Source of the DNA: Endomychus coccineus
Lineage: Eukaryota > Arthropoda > Insecta > Coleoptera > Endomychidae
NCBI GenBank assembly: GCA_958510875.1
Contig: OY294068.1
Location: 67,806,633 to 67,870,632 of the forward strand
Reading direction: 5' to 3'
Length of the DNA stretch: 64,000 nt
Positions 46,619 through 59,887 of this stretch are shown in pieces. Numbering within the stretch: position 1 is the stretch's first letter; every line of letters begins with the position of its first letter. The notes beneath the pieces are model-generated. The model was given only the letters and a program-made list of their open reading frames with translations. It had not been told where the DNA came from and searched no databases. The translations under genes were made by a program, and so were the position numbers.

Positions 46619-46984
46619 GTAATTAATATTAAGGAAATTTTAAACAGAGTGATAATGTGCATTTATCACTATTATTGATAAAGAATAATATCGGCCTTTC
46701 TTTGTAAATGTTAATAATAATAATAATAATCATCCCAGATATTCACTGTATTATTATCATCTTTGGGTAAAATACTAGGACATGTAGATGTTTTTCAGTC
46801 ACCTATTTTTGGCAGTTTTCCTCATTTTGTAGTAATTTTTGCCGTAGATGTCGTCCTCTTAGTCTTCCACTAGAAAACCTTGACCAAGTCATACTAAATC
46901 TAAAGTAAAACGTGTTTTCATACATAATTTCAGTAGGTATCGGTAGTTGTAAGATTCTGCATCTATCTACAATATAATCCAGAG

Positions 46985-47400
46985 TAATGAATTAGAAATT
47001 TGGAATTTGGAGGTTGAAGGAATCAGGAATGTCCGCACATGGTAATAGGCAAAGAGTTCGCCGTTCGATAGAAAAATGAAGTCTGGTATAAAAAAGTCCG
47101 GCAGGTCTTGAGCTTAACCTGGAATCTCCCGTGGGGAATAGCAAACGGCATTTCTGATGAGCACCGACCATGAAAATATCTATGGAAAAGGATCAATCTC
47201 CCACTTTTCCACGATGTTCTGGAGAGGTCAATGAATTCGTGAGTGTGTCATCACCAGACGAATAGTTCTCTTCTGTGCTTTGTAGATCATGAGGAGATGC
47301 TGAGAAGTAAAGCTCTTTGCTTTATAGGCCCGTTAGGCCTATGCAAATTACTCACAACCAGAAGACGAGGAGTTGGATGAAGATGTTGCCGAAGACCTTT
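46985..47400 (-). pseudogene. CR1/Jockey-group LINE C-terminal fragment
   Basis: The minus strand reads TLTNSLTSPEHRGKVGD (about 47250), SFSIDIFMVGAHQKCRLLFP, GLFYTRLHFSIERRTLCLLP and DIPDSFNLQ. These match the same C-terminal region as 19095-19445 and 10500-10690, with frameshifts. Confidence 0.7.
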
Positions 47401-47539
47401 AGAGTTTCCACGAAAACAATTCGATTATACTTAGTTTAATGTGTAATACAAATATGGTGGCATAATATTTCATTCAAATAAACAACGTTTTCTGTAAATG
47501 TTGTTTACCCATAATTTTGGGAGTATCACTTTTACTAGA

Positions 47540-48247
47540 AAATTGAATGTGACATTCATGTAGAAATTTCTATTTATGCTTGTTTTCTATAATGTACCTC
47601 TATAAATAACCGTATATTTTAATAATTCAATTTCCACTAATCAATAGACTATAAGTTATATATAAAATTTTCGGGACATAGGTCACACAAACACATATGC
47701 TTATTATTTTCGTCTTTACGTACGTTTCCGTCTCACGACCATCATAAGAAAACGTATAACTGTATAAAAATTAATTGTATCACCACAAGGCGTCCTTATC
47801 GCACTAATTTCAAATAAATATGCCCACGTCGCCGAAACGAACAGAAACACGAGTAATTGAAATTGTAACACATTAATGTTTTAAGTATACGAATCAAGAA
47901 TCGTAGTTTCTGAGCGGAACTGTATCTGATTCATAAAACACCAGAACCACGCCGAAGTAGAATTCGTTAGTACAAATAGTGGGTTATTCAAAATGTTTAC
48001 GTTAAAAGAAATATCTTCGTTTTTTAAGTTCAGGGACTGTCGAACAACATTATTTCGACTCCAATTTTACTAATTAATTATTCAATATTCGTATAACCTT
48101 ATAATCTGATGATAAATAATGAGATTGCAAAGAAATTCTACAACATTTTCACATGCGGAAATATTTTATCATATAGGATTTAATTAGTTCTCTCTAAATA
48201 ACCTATACCTTAATAATTCAATTTCCACTGATTAATAAACTATAATA
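47540..48247 (+). repeat. Diverged duplication flanking PLE-A copy 5
   Basis: 47600-47650 and 48196-48247 both contain CTAAATAACC/CTATAAATAACCG and TTAATAATTCAATTTCCACT followed by an A/T-rich ACTATAA box. The similarity extends weakly about 60 bp upstream. PLE-A copy 5 starts at the end of the first copy, and a PLE-D end starts at the end of the second. Confidence 0.55.
47645..47905 (-). mobile_element. PLE-A copy 5, terminal part only
   Basis: Contains the PLE-A terminal box (TTTTCGGGACATAGGTCACA), the hairpin in minus orientation (about 47728-47752), the GGCGTCCTTATCGC box and the CGCCGAAACGAACAGAAACA box. It stops near 47905, before the second arm. There is no coding sequence. Confidence 0.7.
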
Positions 48248-48425
48248 TACTTCACACACTGTAACACAATTGAAAGAAAAAATCACGCTTATCCACTCAA
48301 TATACCTACTGTTAATGTATAAACCCGAGTACCCTTAGTGTAAACTAAATTAAAAATTCAAATGTGCCTGTTTAAATATTATTTGGAATTAATACGGTAT
48401 ATAAAGGATTACCCTCGCTCATACT
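48247..48425. mobile_element. PLE-D end fragments
   Basis: GCTTATCCACT at about 48288 is a PLE-D outer box, and 48335-48420 is the reverse complement of 51897-51975 (GAGGGTAATCC, ATACC, TTAATTC-AATA and TTTAGTTTA boxes on the other strand). The two loci thus frame the nested palindromes of 48.9-51.9 kb. Confidence 0.6.
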
Positions 48426-48937
48426 ATTTTATCTCTTCTACATTATCTAGAGTGATAAATTTTCTTGAGAAATAGTATGTTCTGATAATGCTGATTTTTG
48501 ACCATTATTTTTCTAAATATGGATAAAATGCATTTTGAACACGACTCACAATTTTGGAAATCCCGGATTTGTCGAAGTCGGAAACTTTATCTAAGGTTTT
48601 TAAAAAAGGTTGTATTGCAAATTTAGAAAATAAATTATGGAATTCATTAATAATGGATATTAAGTAAAACTACTCAATTTTATTCAACTATTTGAAGGTA
48701 ATATCTCCAATTTGGTTAACTGATTGCGATCCATTTTCCGTTTTTGGTTAGAAATTAGCTCATTGATCAAAGATTTGTCGAAATAATTGTTCATCGTTTG
48801 CTGAAGTGTCTCAACTTCGTTATTATAATTTTGATGGCTTGAAGAGACATTTATTAATCTATAAACAAGACTATTAATTGGAATATTCTATAATTAATTG
48901 GTGTAGCTGAGTCCGAATTTGATCGTGTAGGTTTTCT

Positions 48938-49806
48938 ACGTAGTCTAGGAGTAGAGCGATATTGATGGTCTGGAAATTAACCCGATGTCACTATGGTTTA
49001 TCGTTAGGGGACGGTTCAATTACCAATTACAGCCTTCGCAAATTGTTTATTTTTTGACTAGAGGTTAACCCTTTTCAAGGTGTTGTTACTTGAAAAGCAT
49101 GCCATTCTTACACACATCCAAGATGTACTATCATTTTTTATCATGTCCGTTTATCAGGCTGACCAGTTAAAATTGGACCTAAAATGGACTGCAAGTTAAC
49201 CCTGCCAAACCTGGTGAAAATGTTCATTGTTGTTGGCAATTGTTAAGATACCCTTCGTCATCAAAAGTTCTGTCCATTTCGGATTAATTGGCCATTATTT
49301 GGACCAAAAAGTTTTGTTTTCTCATTTTGTGGCTAAACCTTGCGGATTACAAGGTAACATGATGACACCATGTTAAATAACTTTATTGGAGTTCAAATAG
49401 AGATTTTAAATTATTGCCATCACTCCTTGCCTATTTCGAACCCCAAAACCCCCTAAAACCACCGCCCAATTTTATGATATTGACATTCTAGCTGGGGGGT
49501 TGGTTTTAGGGGTTTTTGGGTGGTTGAAATAGGCAAGGAGTGATGACAATAATTTTAATTCGTTATTTGAACTCCAATAAAGTTATTTAACATGGTGCCA
49601 TCATGTGACCTTGTAATCCGCAAGGTTTAGCCACAAAATGAAAAATAAACAATTTTCGGAGGCTGTATCTCGAGATCTAGCAGCCGGGGAAAATTTGGTT
49701 TGTAAGTTGAATTGGTCATTGACCCGTCCTCTAACGATAAACTATAGTGTAATCGGGTTAATGTTCAGACCATCAATATCGCCCTGGCTCCTAGACTAAT
49801 ATAGGT
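48938..49806. repeat. 0.87-kb palindrome with arm insert
   Basis: Outer arms: TAGTCTAGGAG, ATATTGATGGTCTG and TAACCCGAT pair with ATCGGGTTA, CAGACCATCAATAT and CTCCTAGACTA near 49752-49798. Inner arms from about 49330: TTGCGGATTACAAGGT and ACTCCTTGCCTATTTC pair with GAAATAGGCAAGGAGT and ACCTTGTAATCCGCAA. The centre is near 49480, beside CCCCAAAACCCCC / GGGGGG. The left arm has about 250 bp (49065-49315) absent from the right arm. It is non-coding and fold-back-like. Confidence 0.85.
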
Positions 49807-50157
49807 TGAGTTCCAAGTGGCGACCATCTTTGATGATGATAATGTCTATTAAAAAGCCATGTAAATTAAAATATTCAGTTATAATGCCAAAAATATCATC
49901 GACATACTTATCAATGCCAAACTTTTCGAAACTGATTCAATTTCGATTCCAAAGAGGTTTCAAATTCGCTTAAACACATATCGACCAAAGAAAGGGGAAA
50001 GTGGATTGCTCATTTATGCGCAATGAGCAATACACTTTCTCCTTTTTTGGCTTGCTTATTTATAGCTCGCTTATTGATAGTAGTTTTATTCCACTTTCAA
50101 CAAAAACACAAAAAGGTATGACAAATATCTAATTAATTTAGAAGGGATGGAAATATA

Positions 50158-51860
50158 TAATAGTGGAGTAAATCTGGCGAGAAAATAAGCAAAGTAGGCG
50201 AAAATTTTACGATGCCTAGCGACCCGGTGGAAAAGTTTTTTTAGGGTACCAACAACAACTTCCTGAAATTTTTATTTCCCAAAGTGGGTGCAACCCTTTT
50301 TTTTGGCCAGAAAGGTTTTTTTTGCAAGGAATCTAGCGTAACGGCTAACTCGGTCATTTTTCAATCGATTTGGCTGAAATTTGGACTGGAGATAGGTGTT
50401 ATAGTTCCAAAACTACGATCTGAGTTTCAAGTGATAATATTGGATGGTTTGCCAGAAATTCAACTTTAAGTCAATTTTTTAGTTATTTTTCAAATTAAGA
50501 TATCTCATGTCATTTACATCCGATCTGGATCTGCTTTGCAGGAAAATGTAGGTATTTGCATATAGTTTTATGTCATGGAACTCATTTTTTAATTATTTCT
50601 TTTTGGCCTATATTGGCCATTTTATTTTCGGTATTAATATCCCCAAAACTTGTGTCAAATTAATTAATTTGAAGTTTATAAAAGTGCGAAATTTCGCAGT
50701 TTTATAAGAATATTGTGAGGCTCAGAAGTTGATAGCGCTTTAGGCTCTGGGATTTAAAAACACAATTGCATGAACGATAGCCGCCCTATGTAATTAGCTA
50801 CGAACGTAATCATTTTGACATTTCCCTCGAGAAGCTCGCTACTCGTCAGTTAGAGTTTATACATTTTACCTCGGTCTTGTTATGTTGGGACCGTTTCGTG
50901 TCCCGTGCGGGCGGCGCCAGTTGTGATAAAGTATTTTCGGTTGTGAGCCACTAGCTTTCTCCCGCTTCGGGTATATTTTAGTAGCTAGAAAATTCTCTTT
51001 CGTACGTCGCGCGTAGCTGAGACCTGAGAGTACCTGTTTCTGTTTTAATTAAAGTTTTCTATTTAATGGACATTTATCGAAAAAAAGAAGGGCCGTCGGG
51101 CACGGTCCGATACCTAATCTAACTACATGGTCGTCGTAAAGCCGTATTAGGTACAACCAGTTTGCACTTCTCTAACTCGCCAGCTACGCGCTCCTCACGT
51201 GAACGTTATTCGATTTATCTCAAATTAACCAAAATGGCCAATATAGGCAGGGAAAAAAATGATTGGAAAATGAGTTCCAGGACATAAAACTATATGCAAA
51301 GACCTACATTTTCCCGCAAAGCAGATCCCGATCGGATGTAAATGACATGAGATATCTTAATTAGAAAAATAACTAAAAAATTGACTTAAAGTTAAATTTC
51401 TGGAAAACCATACAATATTATCACTTGTAACTCAGATGGTAGTTTTGAAACCATAATACCAATCTTTAGTTCAAATTTCAGCCAAATCGGTTGAAAAATG
51501 ACCGAGTTAGCCGTTACGCAAGATTCCTTGCATATATGAGTATATATATATATATATATATATATTACGGGGAGGGGGGAGGTCGGATCAACTTGAAATT
51601 TGGACTGGAAGTTTCTTGACAATAAAAGGGTACCACTGTGGTCCCTTCATTTTCAATACAACCAGAGATATTAATTTTTTGTTGCTAAACTACCCTCAAA
51701 AATGTGAAAAAAAAACTTTTTGGCCAAAAAAAAAGGGTTGCACCCACTTTGGGAAATAAAAATTTCAGGAGGTTGTTGGTACCCTAAAAAAACTTTTCCA
51801 CCGGGTCGCTATGCATCGTAAAATTTTCGCCAACCATTTGTCAGATTTACTCCACTATAA
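50158..51860. mobile_element. Long inverted arms enclosing the repeat B core
   Basis: The left arm (50158-50628) and right arm (51232-51860) are inverted copies. Matching pairs include TAGTGGAGTAAATCTG with CAGATTTACTCCACTA, and GTGGGTGCAACCCTTTTTTT with its complement near 51730. GTAACGGCTAACTCGGTCAT with its complement near 51500, and GGCCTATATTGGCCATTTT with AAAATGGCCAATATAGGC, are further pairs. The right arm has a TA repeat and about 170 additional bases (51540-51715). The loop holds the repeat B core. Short frames at 50284-50469 and 51392-51622 are the same sequence on opposite strands and are not convincing genes. Confidence 0.85.
50646..51231 (+). mobile_element. Repeat B copy 3: core without its TIRs
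   Basis: Aligns with about 28962-29632 of repeat B: GTGTCAAATTAATT at the start, then TATGTAATTAGCTACGAACG, GGCGCCAGTTGT and GGGTATATTTTAGTAGCTAG. It ends CGATTTATC-AAATTAACC. Neither 66-bp TIR is present; instead the core ends exactly where the long arms begin. Confidence 0.8.
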
Positions 51861-52060
51861 GCGAAAAATCAGTTTAATGAATTAAGATTTATCTCCACTG
51901 AGGGTAATCCCGTATATACCCTATTAATTCAAATAGTATTTGAATATGCACATTTTGATTTCTAATTTAGTTTATTCTGATGATGGCTACTTGGAAACTG
52001 AAAGGTTCTCAGCACTTTAACAATGTTTTCAGGCGATTGTTTCTTTTTACAGTGTTCTAT
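51861..52060 (+). mobile_element. PLE-D end with hairpin
   Basis: Boxes CTCCACTGAGGGTAATCC and TTTAGTTTA lead to the hairpin at 51976-52003 (CTGATGA, T, GGCTAC, with the second half of the stem diverged, then GAAA). GTTCTCAG and GGCGATTGTTTCTT follow. Together these are the PLE-D terminal layout; no ORF. Confidence 0.65.
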
Positions 52061-55000
52061 TAATTACTTTAATTTGTCAAATAGAAATAGTTCGAGGGAA
52101 GTTTATCACTATTAATATTGCCTTATGGGTTAATAAAGCTCATTTTCAATTAGATGTATATAAATGTTAATTTTTATCTATTTTTAAAGATTTAGTTTAC
52201 TTCAGTTCACAAATCACAGCAGATCAAACGAAGTACGAATGACATTCACAGATATGGTATATCAAGAAATTTTGATTATGATGAATACTATGGATTGAAA
52301 TCTATGACCATTTTCTAGTAACAATATCCGAAATGCGACCCTAATCGGTGTAAAATTCATTGAGAGAATCAACTTGATAAATGAGGAGAAGATCCTATAT
52401 TCTGAAAATCAATAAAATTACAAATTAATCCCAACTCATTACATTTCGAACTTTTATATTAACATATGCTATATTATTCATCCAAGCTACGCTATTTTGT
52501 ATTTTATATTCTTTGATATCTTCGCTAGATTATTATAGCAGCCTGTGGCGAAAAATTTGACAAACTAGCCTGCGATAACATTGCCGCTTGGATCTATAGC
52601 ATAGGTTCAATCTATTTATAATTAATAGTTATTTGTGTAAAAAAGAATAAAACATTTATAGATTGAAGAAATTTGATATAATGTAACTTATTCAAAATTA
52701 ATAATACTGCTTTCTTTAATATATTGTTATATTGTAGAAACTGTTCTAAGTGGTTGGTGAATAAATATTGATTAATTTTGATGCTAAGATTGCTTCTGTT
52801 TTTAATTTCTCGTATCGAGACAAAATTCCAATATCAATAAATGAATCTGTTCTCACTCCCAATCAAATCTTACGTTCAGTCATAGAATTTTAATAGTTAA
52901 GATATTTGAAGAGTAAATGAACATCCTTGTGTGCATTTTGCATCAGCTTTACTAGGTACTCATTTCCTAAACAATCATAGTTTTCGAACTATTATTGAAA
53001 TTGCATTATGTTGATACTCAAACAACAGTTGATATTGAGTTAACCACGTTCTCGTGATGTTATGTTAATTCTCCTACGTTCTTAACAGTTTGCGGTTAGT
53101 TTTTATAGTGCAAGTATAAATGGCCAATGTTCCCTAATAAGTGTATAATTATAAAACTATACGATTGTTGAACTATGCGTAGATTAAACTGTTATATACT
53201 AAGGTAGTGTGAAGAAGTAATCGTAAAATATGAATTTACAGTTCAGCAAGTTTGTTAGCGCACAACATATTGGAGTTTACTCGTATAATGATAATTTTAT
53301 ATGGTTAATAGAACTATCTATTGCACTGTATCCTAATAAATCGTCCATTTATTACTTTAACATACCTTGTCCATATCTGATTCTTGTGTTATTATCGTTA
53401 AGCTATGTCAGAAATCTAAATTAATTAATAAATAAACCGTTAGCGTGTTTACCAGTAATATTTCTTGGATTTACGAGAATAGTATCTACAGCTGATTTCT
53501 AAGGCTATGACACCACGTTGATAATAGCCCGGCAAAAGTAACGACTCACTCGAATAGAAGGGGTCTTTTATGTAACTGAATTATGTTCAAACAAACATAG
53601 GTAACTAACTGGTTTATTGGAACCAACCACGTTTATGGTCTAAACACAATAAAGCACAAGCATCTCAGAATGAGATCGGCTCTGATAGCTATGCTTTGCC
53701 ACACAATTGCTAAGCGGTTTAGTTTACATAATTCAACTGCAAAATTACAAATACTTTGCGAGGAAACAGATTATTTGAATTTTTAGATAACATTCTTTTA
53801 CTAGGTAGAATCCATTCCTCTAATAATAATAATAATGTTGATCGATAGATGCGGTACCTGATCGAATGGTGAGATGTATTGAACAACTGATGACACTTTG
53901 GAGGACTCCATTCACTATACGATCTGGTGAATCTGGAGTCCAAACAGCAAGTAATCTTCAGGAGGGGAGTATTCCAAGGGAATTCCCTCAGTTCCTGTGT
54001 TTCTGCATGTAGCTGCAACTGCGCATCCTTGGAGACCATCGGCATGATGTCACCCATTTATTTTACTTGAATGATTTGAATGAGTCTTCATGCCTCGAGT
54101 GGTAGGGATGAGCACCAGTCTCTGAGAGTGGTGCAAAAATACACATATATGGAATTTGGGAGGGACAAGTGTACAGTTTTCGTAATAGAGTTTTCTGCTC
54201 AGGGCGATATGAACATCTCTCGAAAAGTGTAGGAGAAACGGCCTGAATATCGAAAATTACTTTTCGAGCTCCACAGACACTAGACCATTCTGTGATAATG
54301 GTGGTTCTGATTATAGGGATCCTTGGTACAATGATGTCCACACTACTCTCGAATCTTAACATCATATCTGCATGAAAGGTGTCATTCTCTTTGTGCCTGC
54401 TCAGGACACACGATTCTCGGATATAATGATCTCTAACTTCACTGATGTGAGAAATGAATGTTGCTTTTATTCAACTCGTTCAAATGGGTCGGAGCGTCGG
54501 AAACAGGCTCTGGCTGGAATAGTTAATAGCGAAAATCAAACGGTATTCGGCTTTGAATAACTTTTAATTATAAAACTACATTCATAAATAATTTGTGACT
54601 TTTCACTTACCGTATGACATTTGAAATTATCGGGTATGCTTTTGAAATATGTAGGTAGTTAGAATTTGGCACCGTTAACTTCCCAGATTGCCTAATACAA
54701 ATGAAAGCTCCAGAAATTGAATTGATATGAATGATAATTGAGTGAAGTTTAGACTACTTCGGAAAAAGTTCATCTTTTTCTATAAGCAAACCAAAATTAG
54801 ATGCATTTATAATTTTATCTTTAGCAATTTGAATCCATAAATTGCTGTCGATACCAAAAGCTAAAACAATCTTTGGGACGTAATTTATATTTTCATGAAA
54901 AAAATCAAATGAATAAATGCTGTATTCTGAAGTTTTATGACAAAATTCATTCAAATTTTGTTTTTAATTTTATAGAAAAAGTCGTTATAATTTGAAATAT

Positions 55001-56149
55001 TATCTTCTTTGATTGATCAACATCATGGCAATGTTCAAGGATTAATAGTCTTCTTTCAGGATGTTCAGGTTTGATTGGAACTTTTTTCATTTTATTAGGT
55101 ACGCAATCTTAACTAAGATTTGGGAGTTTTATAAGAAACACAAGTAAAGATTCTTCACGTTTTGTTATCTTGTCTTATTTAATACTTTTCTTGTAATACT
55201 CTTTCTTATAAGACTCTTTCACACGGTACCGATCCAATGTTTTCTGCAGTTCAACTTGATTTCAGAACACAAGTCTTTGCAGACGCAAAACCAACGAGAT
55301 AGACCTTATTGATACTGGCTGAAGTTAAACGCGAATTTCCTATTATCATAGATCAAGAGGTTATTGGAATACGGATCAACTGGGAAGCAAAACAATATGA
55401 GGATACATTTTTAACAAGAAATCGTAGTCATAAAAACACTGAAAATTGGAAAAGAATAATTGGGAAAATATTATATTTTATATAATAACTTCATAACTAA
55501 CATAACAAAAGTTGTAATCTATCAAAATTGTTTTGATAAAGACAATAAACTATTATCGAAACGTCAAAAAAGAGAATTTCCATTTTATTTTCAGTCTATC
55601 TAAGAACCAACATACCAAGAAAACATAACGTACATTCCCAAATGGTTCAAGAATAATAAAAAAAGAATATCCAGGATATTGAAGTAAAACCGTATTATGT
55701 GATGAAAAGTATTGACTACACGTATGCAGCGAATTTCTGTTTTCAGATCAAATCTGTTCATTCAACGATTCCAATCGATTCGCTACTACCAACGTTGTAT
55801 GTTTACGATCGTGAAATTGTAAAAAATAATAATTGAAAATTGATTGTGCAACTAATGTTCAGCAAGATATTAGCGGCAAAGTTTGCTACAGGTATGACTT
55901 CTTCAGTATGAATTGTGCAACGGATTGATTTAAAATTATAGGAAGCTATAATTAAAATATGGCTTCAGCAAATGCACAAAGCTGCAGCTGCTTAGTCTTT
56001 ATACGTCTCGATTTATTGAGACCAAAAGGAAAGTACCATGGAGATTTGCCAGAAACCCACTAGTTTTTGCAACTAATATGTATCATATATGAATATTTGC
56101 TTGAATGGAGCCTCAGTTAGCCAGTTAGTTCTTCATTACAATATATTCA
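52061..56149. other. No gene recognised over 4 kb
   Basis: No domain was recognised. 53440-54560 is less A/T-rich, with several frames on both strands (53719-54057 minus, 54063-54365 minus, 54372-54560 plus). They resemble mobile-element debris in composition but match nothing I know. The minus frame 54754-54954 and other short frames have no recognisable family. Confidence 0.35.
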
Positions 56150-56151
56150 AC

Positions 56152-56830
56152 ATCAAATCAAATCAAATCAAATCAAATATATGTTTATTGATCAAATAAT
56201 TATAGTAACACTATCCATTGTGTGAATAAACATTGGGAAACCCACAGAAGCAACAGGTGTTGCTTGTACGTGGGGAAGACATGTAAATAATTAATAATAA
56301 TTAACATAATTAAAAATACTGAAAATAAACAATTTTAGAATATAAATCTATGTAGCAAAAAAAAAACAACATCTAAAAGTAAAAGATTCAAAATTGTACA
56401 ATAAATACATACAGAACAATCAAACACATTGGGGATATCAAATTAATCACTCTTGGTGCAAATAAAATGAATTAGGATTACTGTTGAACAATCACACGAA
56501 CTTTTAGTTTTTAAATGGCATTATCAAATATTTCAGCAATTTATCTACGGCTTTTTTCAGTTGTGAGAGTGATTTTAGGGAATGTATGCTATCTGGTAGG
56601 GAGTTGAGTACAGTTGGTCCCAGAAAATTATAGGACCTCTGACCTACATTCTTGGAAGCATGTGGTATCATATATTTATTTTTATGGCGTGTGATATGCT
56701 CATGGCTCGACCGACTGAGTTTTTCCTTCTCCTTGAATTGGTTCAGCACAAGTATCTTATAAAATAATTGTCTCAGGTCGAGCATGCCAGATTCTTCATA
56801 TAACATAATTCTATAGATGCTATAGATTTA
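56152..56830 (-). mobile_element. 5'-truncated LINE 3' end with (TTTGA)n tail
   Basis: The minus frame 56806-56504 reads MLDLRQLFYKILVLNQFKEK, then HEHITRHKNKYMIPHASKNV and GQRSYNFLGPTVLNSLP, ending LKKAVDKLL. This is the C-terminus of a CR1/Rex1-like LINE. About 330 bp of 3' UTR follow, then at 56152-56178 a run of five pentamers, (TTTGA)n on the minus strand. Short 3' microsatellites of this type end many CR1-group elements and mark the target-primed start. The 5' break is near 56830; a 7-bp CTTCATT shared by both flanks is too short to call a target duplication. Confidence 0.85.
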
Positions 56831-57369
56831 CTTCATTGAATTCAATACGAATTAAATAATAAATTGCGAATGAAACATGACTTTACAATTGAATAACAAT
56901 GTATAGTAGAAGAGTGTCGAGGGTTGACAAAATATAATGATAAAAATATTCTAACTTGTCTATTCTGTTTTCTTCTTGAGAAACTTAAATATATTTTCTG
57001 AATGTTCACCCATGTATTTTACACCAACTTGAAGGTATACTATATTAAGAGCTTCTTATTGAGTTTTCCTTTGAAAATATTTTCCCTCATCCTGGGGTGT
57101 TATGTTATGTTATGGTAATCACTATTAATTGATATATTTCCATCCATTCACTTCAAAATTTAGAATCAAAATAATGTTTATGTATGAAGCCTTTACTTTG
57201 TGGAAGTTTATGAAGATAATGAGAATAAGAATTTTTCTTCATCCTTACCAAGACTATTGGAACAATAATAATTGCAGTTTCGATACTCCAGCTCATCATA
57301 TCATTATGAAACTGATCAACAGTCACAGATATTATTGTTCTAATAAAAAGTTAGTATTATTATTAATGT
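56831..57369. other. No gene recognised
   Basis: No domain; the frame at 57129-57371 has no recognisable family. Confidence 0.35.
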
Positions 57370-57790
57370 AGGGAGTGAACGGTAAGGTTCATTTATGCCT
57401 AGGGCCTTTGAAACCCATATTACCTACATGAGCGGTTCCCATTCAAAAGGACTCACAAGCTCCCGATGTCTACGAACAATCAACTATCCAACATCCAGTC
57501 AACACTGGGCGTTCAGATAGGTGGTAAGTGCCCTTGAAAAGGTTTAGCACCGTCATCGTTTCTAGTTCTTGGATCTCTTCAGTGTCGCATAGGTCTACGG
57601 AGAGACAGAGCACTGTCCGTAGAGTCTTGGAGGTATCCGTGTGCAATGTCGTTTAATTTTTTTTCTTTCGCCACCTGCACAAAGGTGAATCCATTAGATT
57701 TATTTTGTGGAGGTTGTAGTTGAATGGTCCATGTCCTGTTAGTATCTTTGTTTGTATCTGTGATGGTTCTCTCCTTTGCTGAGACCAGTC
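57370..57790 (-). pseudogene. I/R1-group LINE C-terminus and 3' end
   Basis: The minus strand gives LTGHGPFNYNLHKINLMDSP and LC, the conserved region after RNase H in I/R1-type elements. LSVDLCDTEEIQELETMTVL, LNLFKGTYHLS and GTAHVGNMGFKGPRH follow towards 57370. The zinc knuckle after 'SPLC' is disrupted. The upstream RNase H and RT are absent. Confidence 0.65.
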
Positions 57791-59880
57791 TTAACTAATG
57801 TGCGATCTATTCAGTGCTTTAAACTGTCTGCAACATTTCACTTGTGGCAACTCTTTCGAGTGTTGTGATCTGACCCAGCAGTGGATCGCCTCTTTGATAT
57901 TACTTTTGCGGGTCAAATGTATGATTGCAGGAAATTATGCTCTATGTTACATTCAAATGGTCTACATAATGAATTTTACAACTCTATGTTTTATGTACTG
58001 AGATTCAAGTGTACAAATTCTGATTTTATTCATAATTTGTAATTGAATATGTAACATACTACTCACACAACTACCTCTGAATCAAAAATAATAAATATTT
58101 CTTTTAATACGTTAGCATAACTAGCATGATAACTTAAAATTTAAAATAAATATTATTAGTATCTTTTTCTGTTTGCCTCAGTATCGGATTTGATTCAGAA
58201 AATGAACGAGAACAATATAGTTGAAGATTAAATTTAAACCTGATACTGGTTCAATATAAATCAATCAACTTTATGTTAAATAAATATAGAAGGCAAACAG
58301 AAATATTCAACAAATCAATAACTGTAAATTCTGAATACGAATACAAACATAAGCATAGATGATAGAACAAGTATATTTAAAAACGTATAGCATGTACGCA
58401 TGAATGTAGGCCATAACGACAGGATTAATAATTATAAGACCGGTCATATGACTTTCCTTCAGGCTTCCTTAATAAATCAATCAGCTAATTATTGGATAAG
58501 CGACATTTACTACTTCTTCATATTCAAACCTAATACACGCTTCTAAGTACTCAACTTTTTAGCAAGCAGTTTGAATCAGAATGACATCTGGTTTCTATTT
58601 AGCCCAATTATTACCCATTCGCTGGTAAATATAAAATGTACATAAATTAAATCAGCTTATCTTAACAAATTGGACTAGTCACTGATGAATTAAAAAAATT
58701 AAAGGAATGTAGTCATTCAAAGAACAAAATCAAAATGTTCATAAGAAGGTTTATTTAAACATTCCATAAATCAAATTAAGGGCGGTTGCAGCCTAAATTA
58801 GACCACATGCCCGCGCCAGTGCTCAAAATTTCTGGTACTTTGAACAAAAATTATCATACACCAACAAATACAAAAACCAAAATCATAATTTGGGAAAGAA
58901 TTATAAAATCATCCACCCTTATTGAATTTTGATCTTTATAGTATATACTGTAGGCAAACCATTCGAAGGATTCAGGGTATAAAAATGAAGTAATTTCATG
59001 TTTGAACATTCTATTAAGTTTTTGTTCTTCTTTCTTATTGCCTAGAAATCGCATGAATCCTTTGATAACTGTAGTGAGTACGTACATATTTTGAATCGAG
59101 AATGAAATAAAGTTTGGCCTTTCAATTCATTTTAACCAGCTCTGGCGATATAGAATCTCAAGAGATGATTCTTTAAATGCCAGATCTCTAGGTAGTATCG
59201 CAGTGAAGGAATTAAAACGAAGAAACTAAAAACTAAATTTCCTTTGCAAAAAATATTAATCAGTCAACTAACAGGTAACAAACGGAACAATTGAAGTACA
59301 AATGTTCTCAGAATCCTTAGAAATAGATGATAAAATTAGTGGCAAACTTTGTACAAATGAACGTTTAATATGCAATAAAATTCAAACAAACCGGTTTATC
59401 AAAGCGCAGATCGCAATTCCGAATTTCAATGTTAATTTTCAAAAACATACAATCAAAGCTGAACAACTTGAAATTAAATTTGACATCTGATTGAATGAAA
59501 TGACTAAGTTCTTCCAATTTCGATCCTATTTTTATATACATATTGAAATTGATGATTAATAAATGACGTCTCAATTCTGGTAGATAAAGTAAGTAAGGAA
59601 TTCGATCTTCAGCAAATGTACAGATTGAATTCAAATCAGTGGTGTATAGGAAAGTCTCGAGTTAGAGCGAGCCACGTGCAAATGTGTTGTTTAACAAGAG
59701 AAACAAGTAGTGTTATAGTGGGGTTGTATCTGTATCGAACAATATGCGATGCGTGCAAGCCGACTTACTCACTTCACATACGGCACTAACTAACGATAGA
59801 AACATGTTATAAGTCGATTTGAAAATTTTCAATTTCACGTAAATCTGTTCAATCAATAATAAAACAAATTCACAGTACCT
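57791..59880. other. No gene recognised
   Basis: A minus frame at 58854-59087 (KKEEQKLNRMFKHEITSFLY, then ESFEWFAYSIYYKD) has protein-like composition but I cannot place it. No splice sites or repeats support it. The rest is A/T-rich. Confidence 0.3.
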
Positions 59881-59887
59881 ACATCAA

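Noticed and set aside
50284..51622. Similar short ORFs at 50284-50469 (+) and 51392-51622 (-)
   Set aside because: They are the two inverted arms of the same repeat; similarity reflects the repeat and not a gene family.
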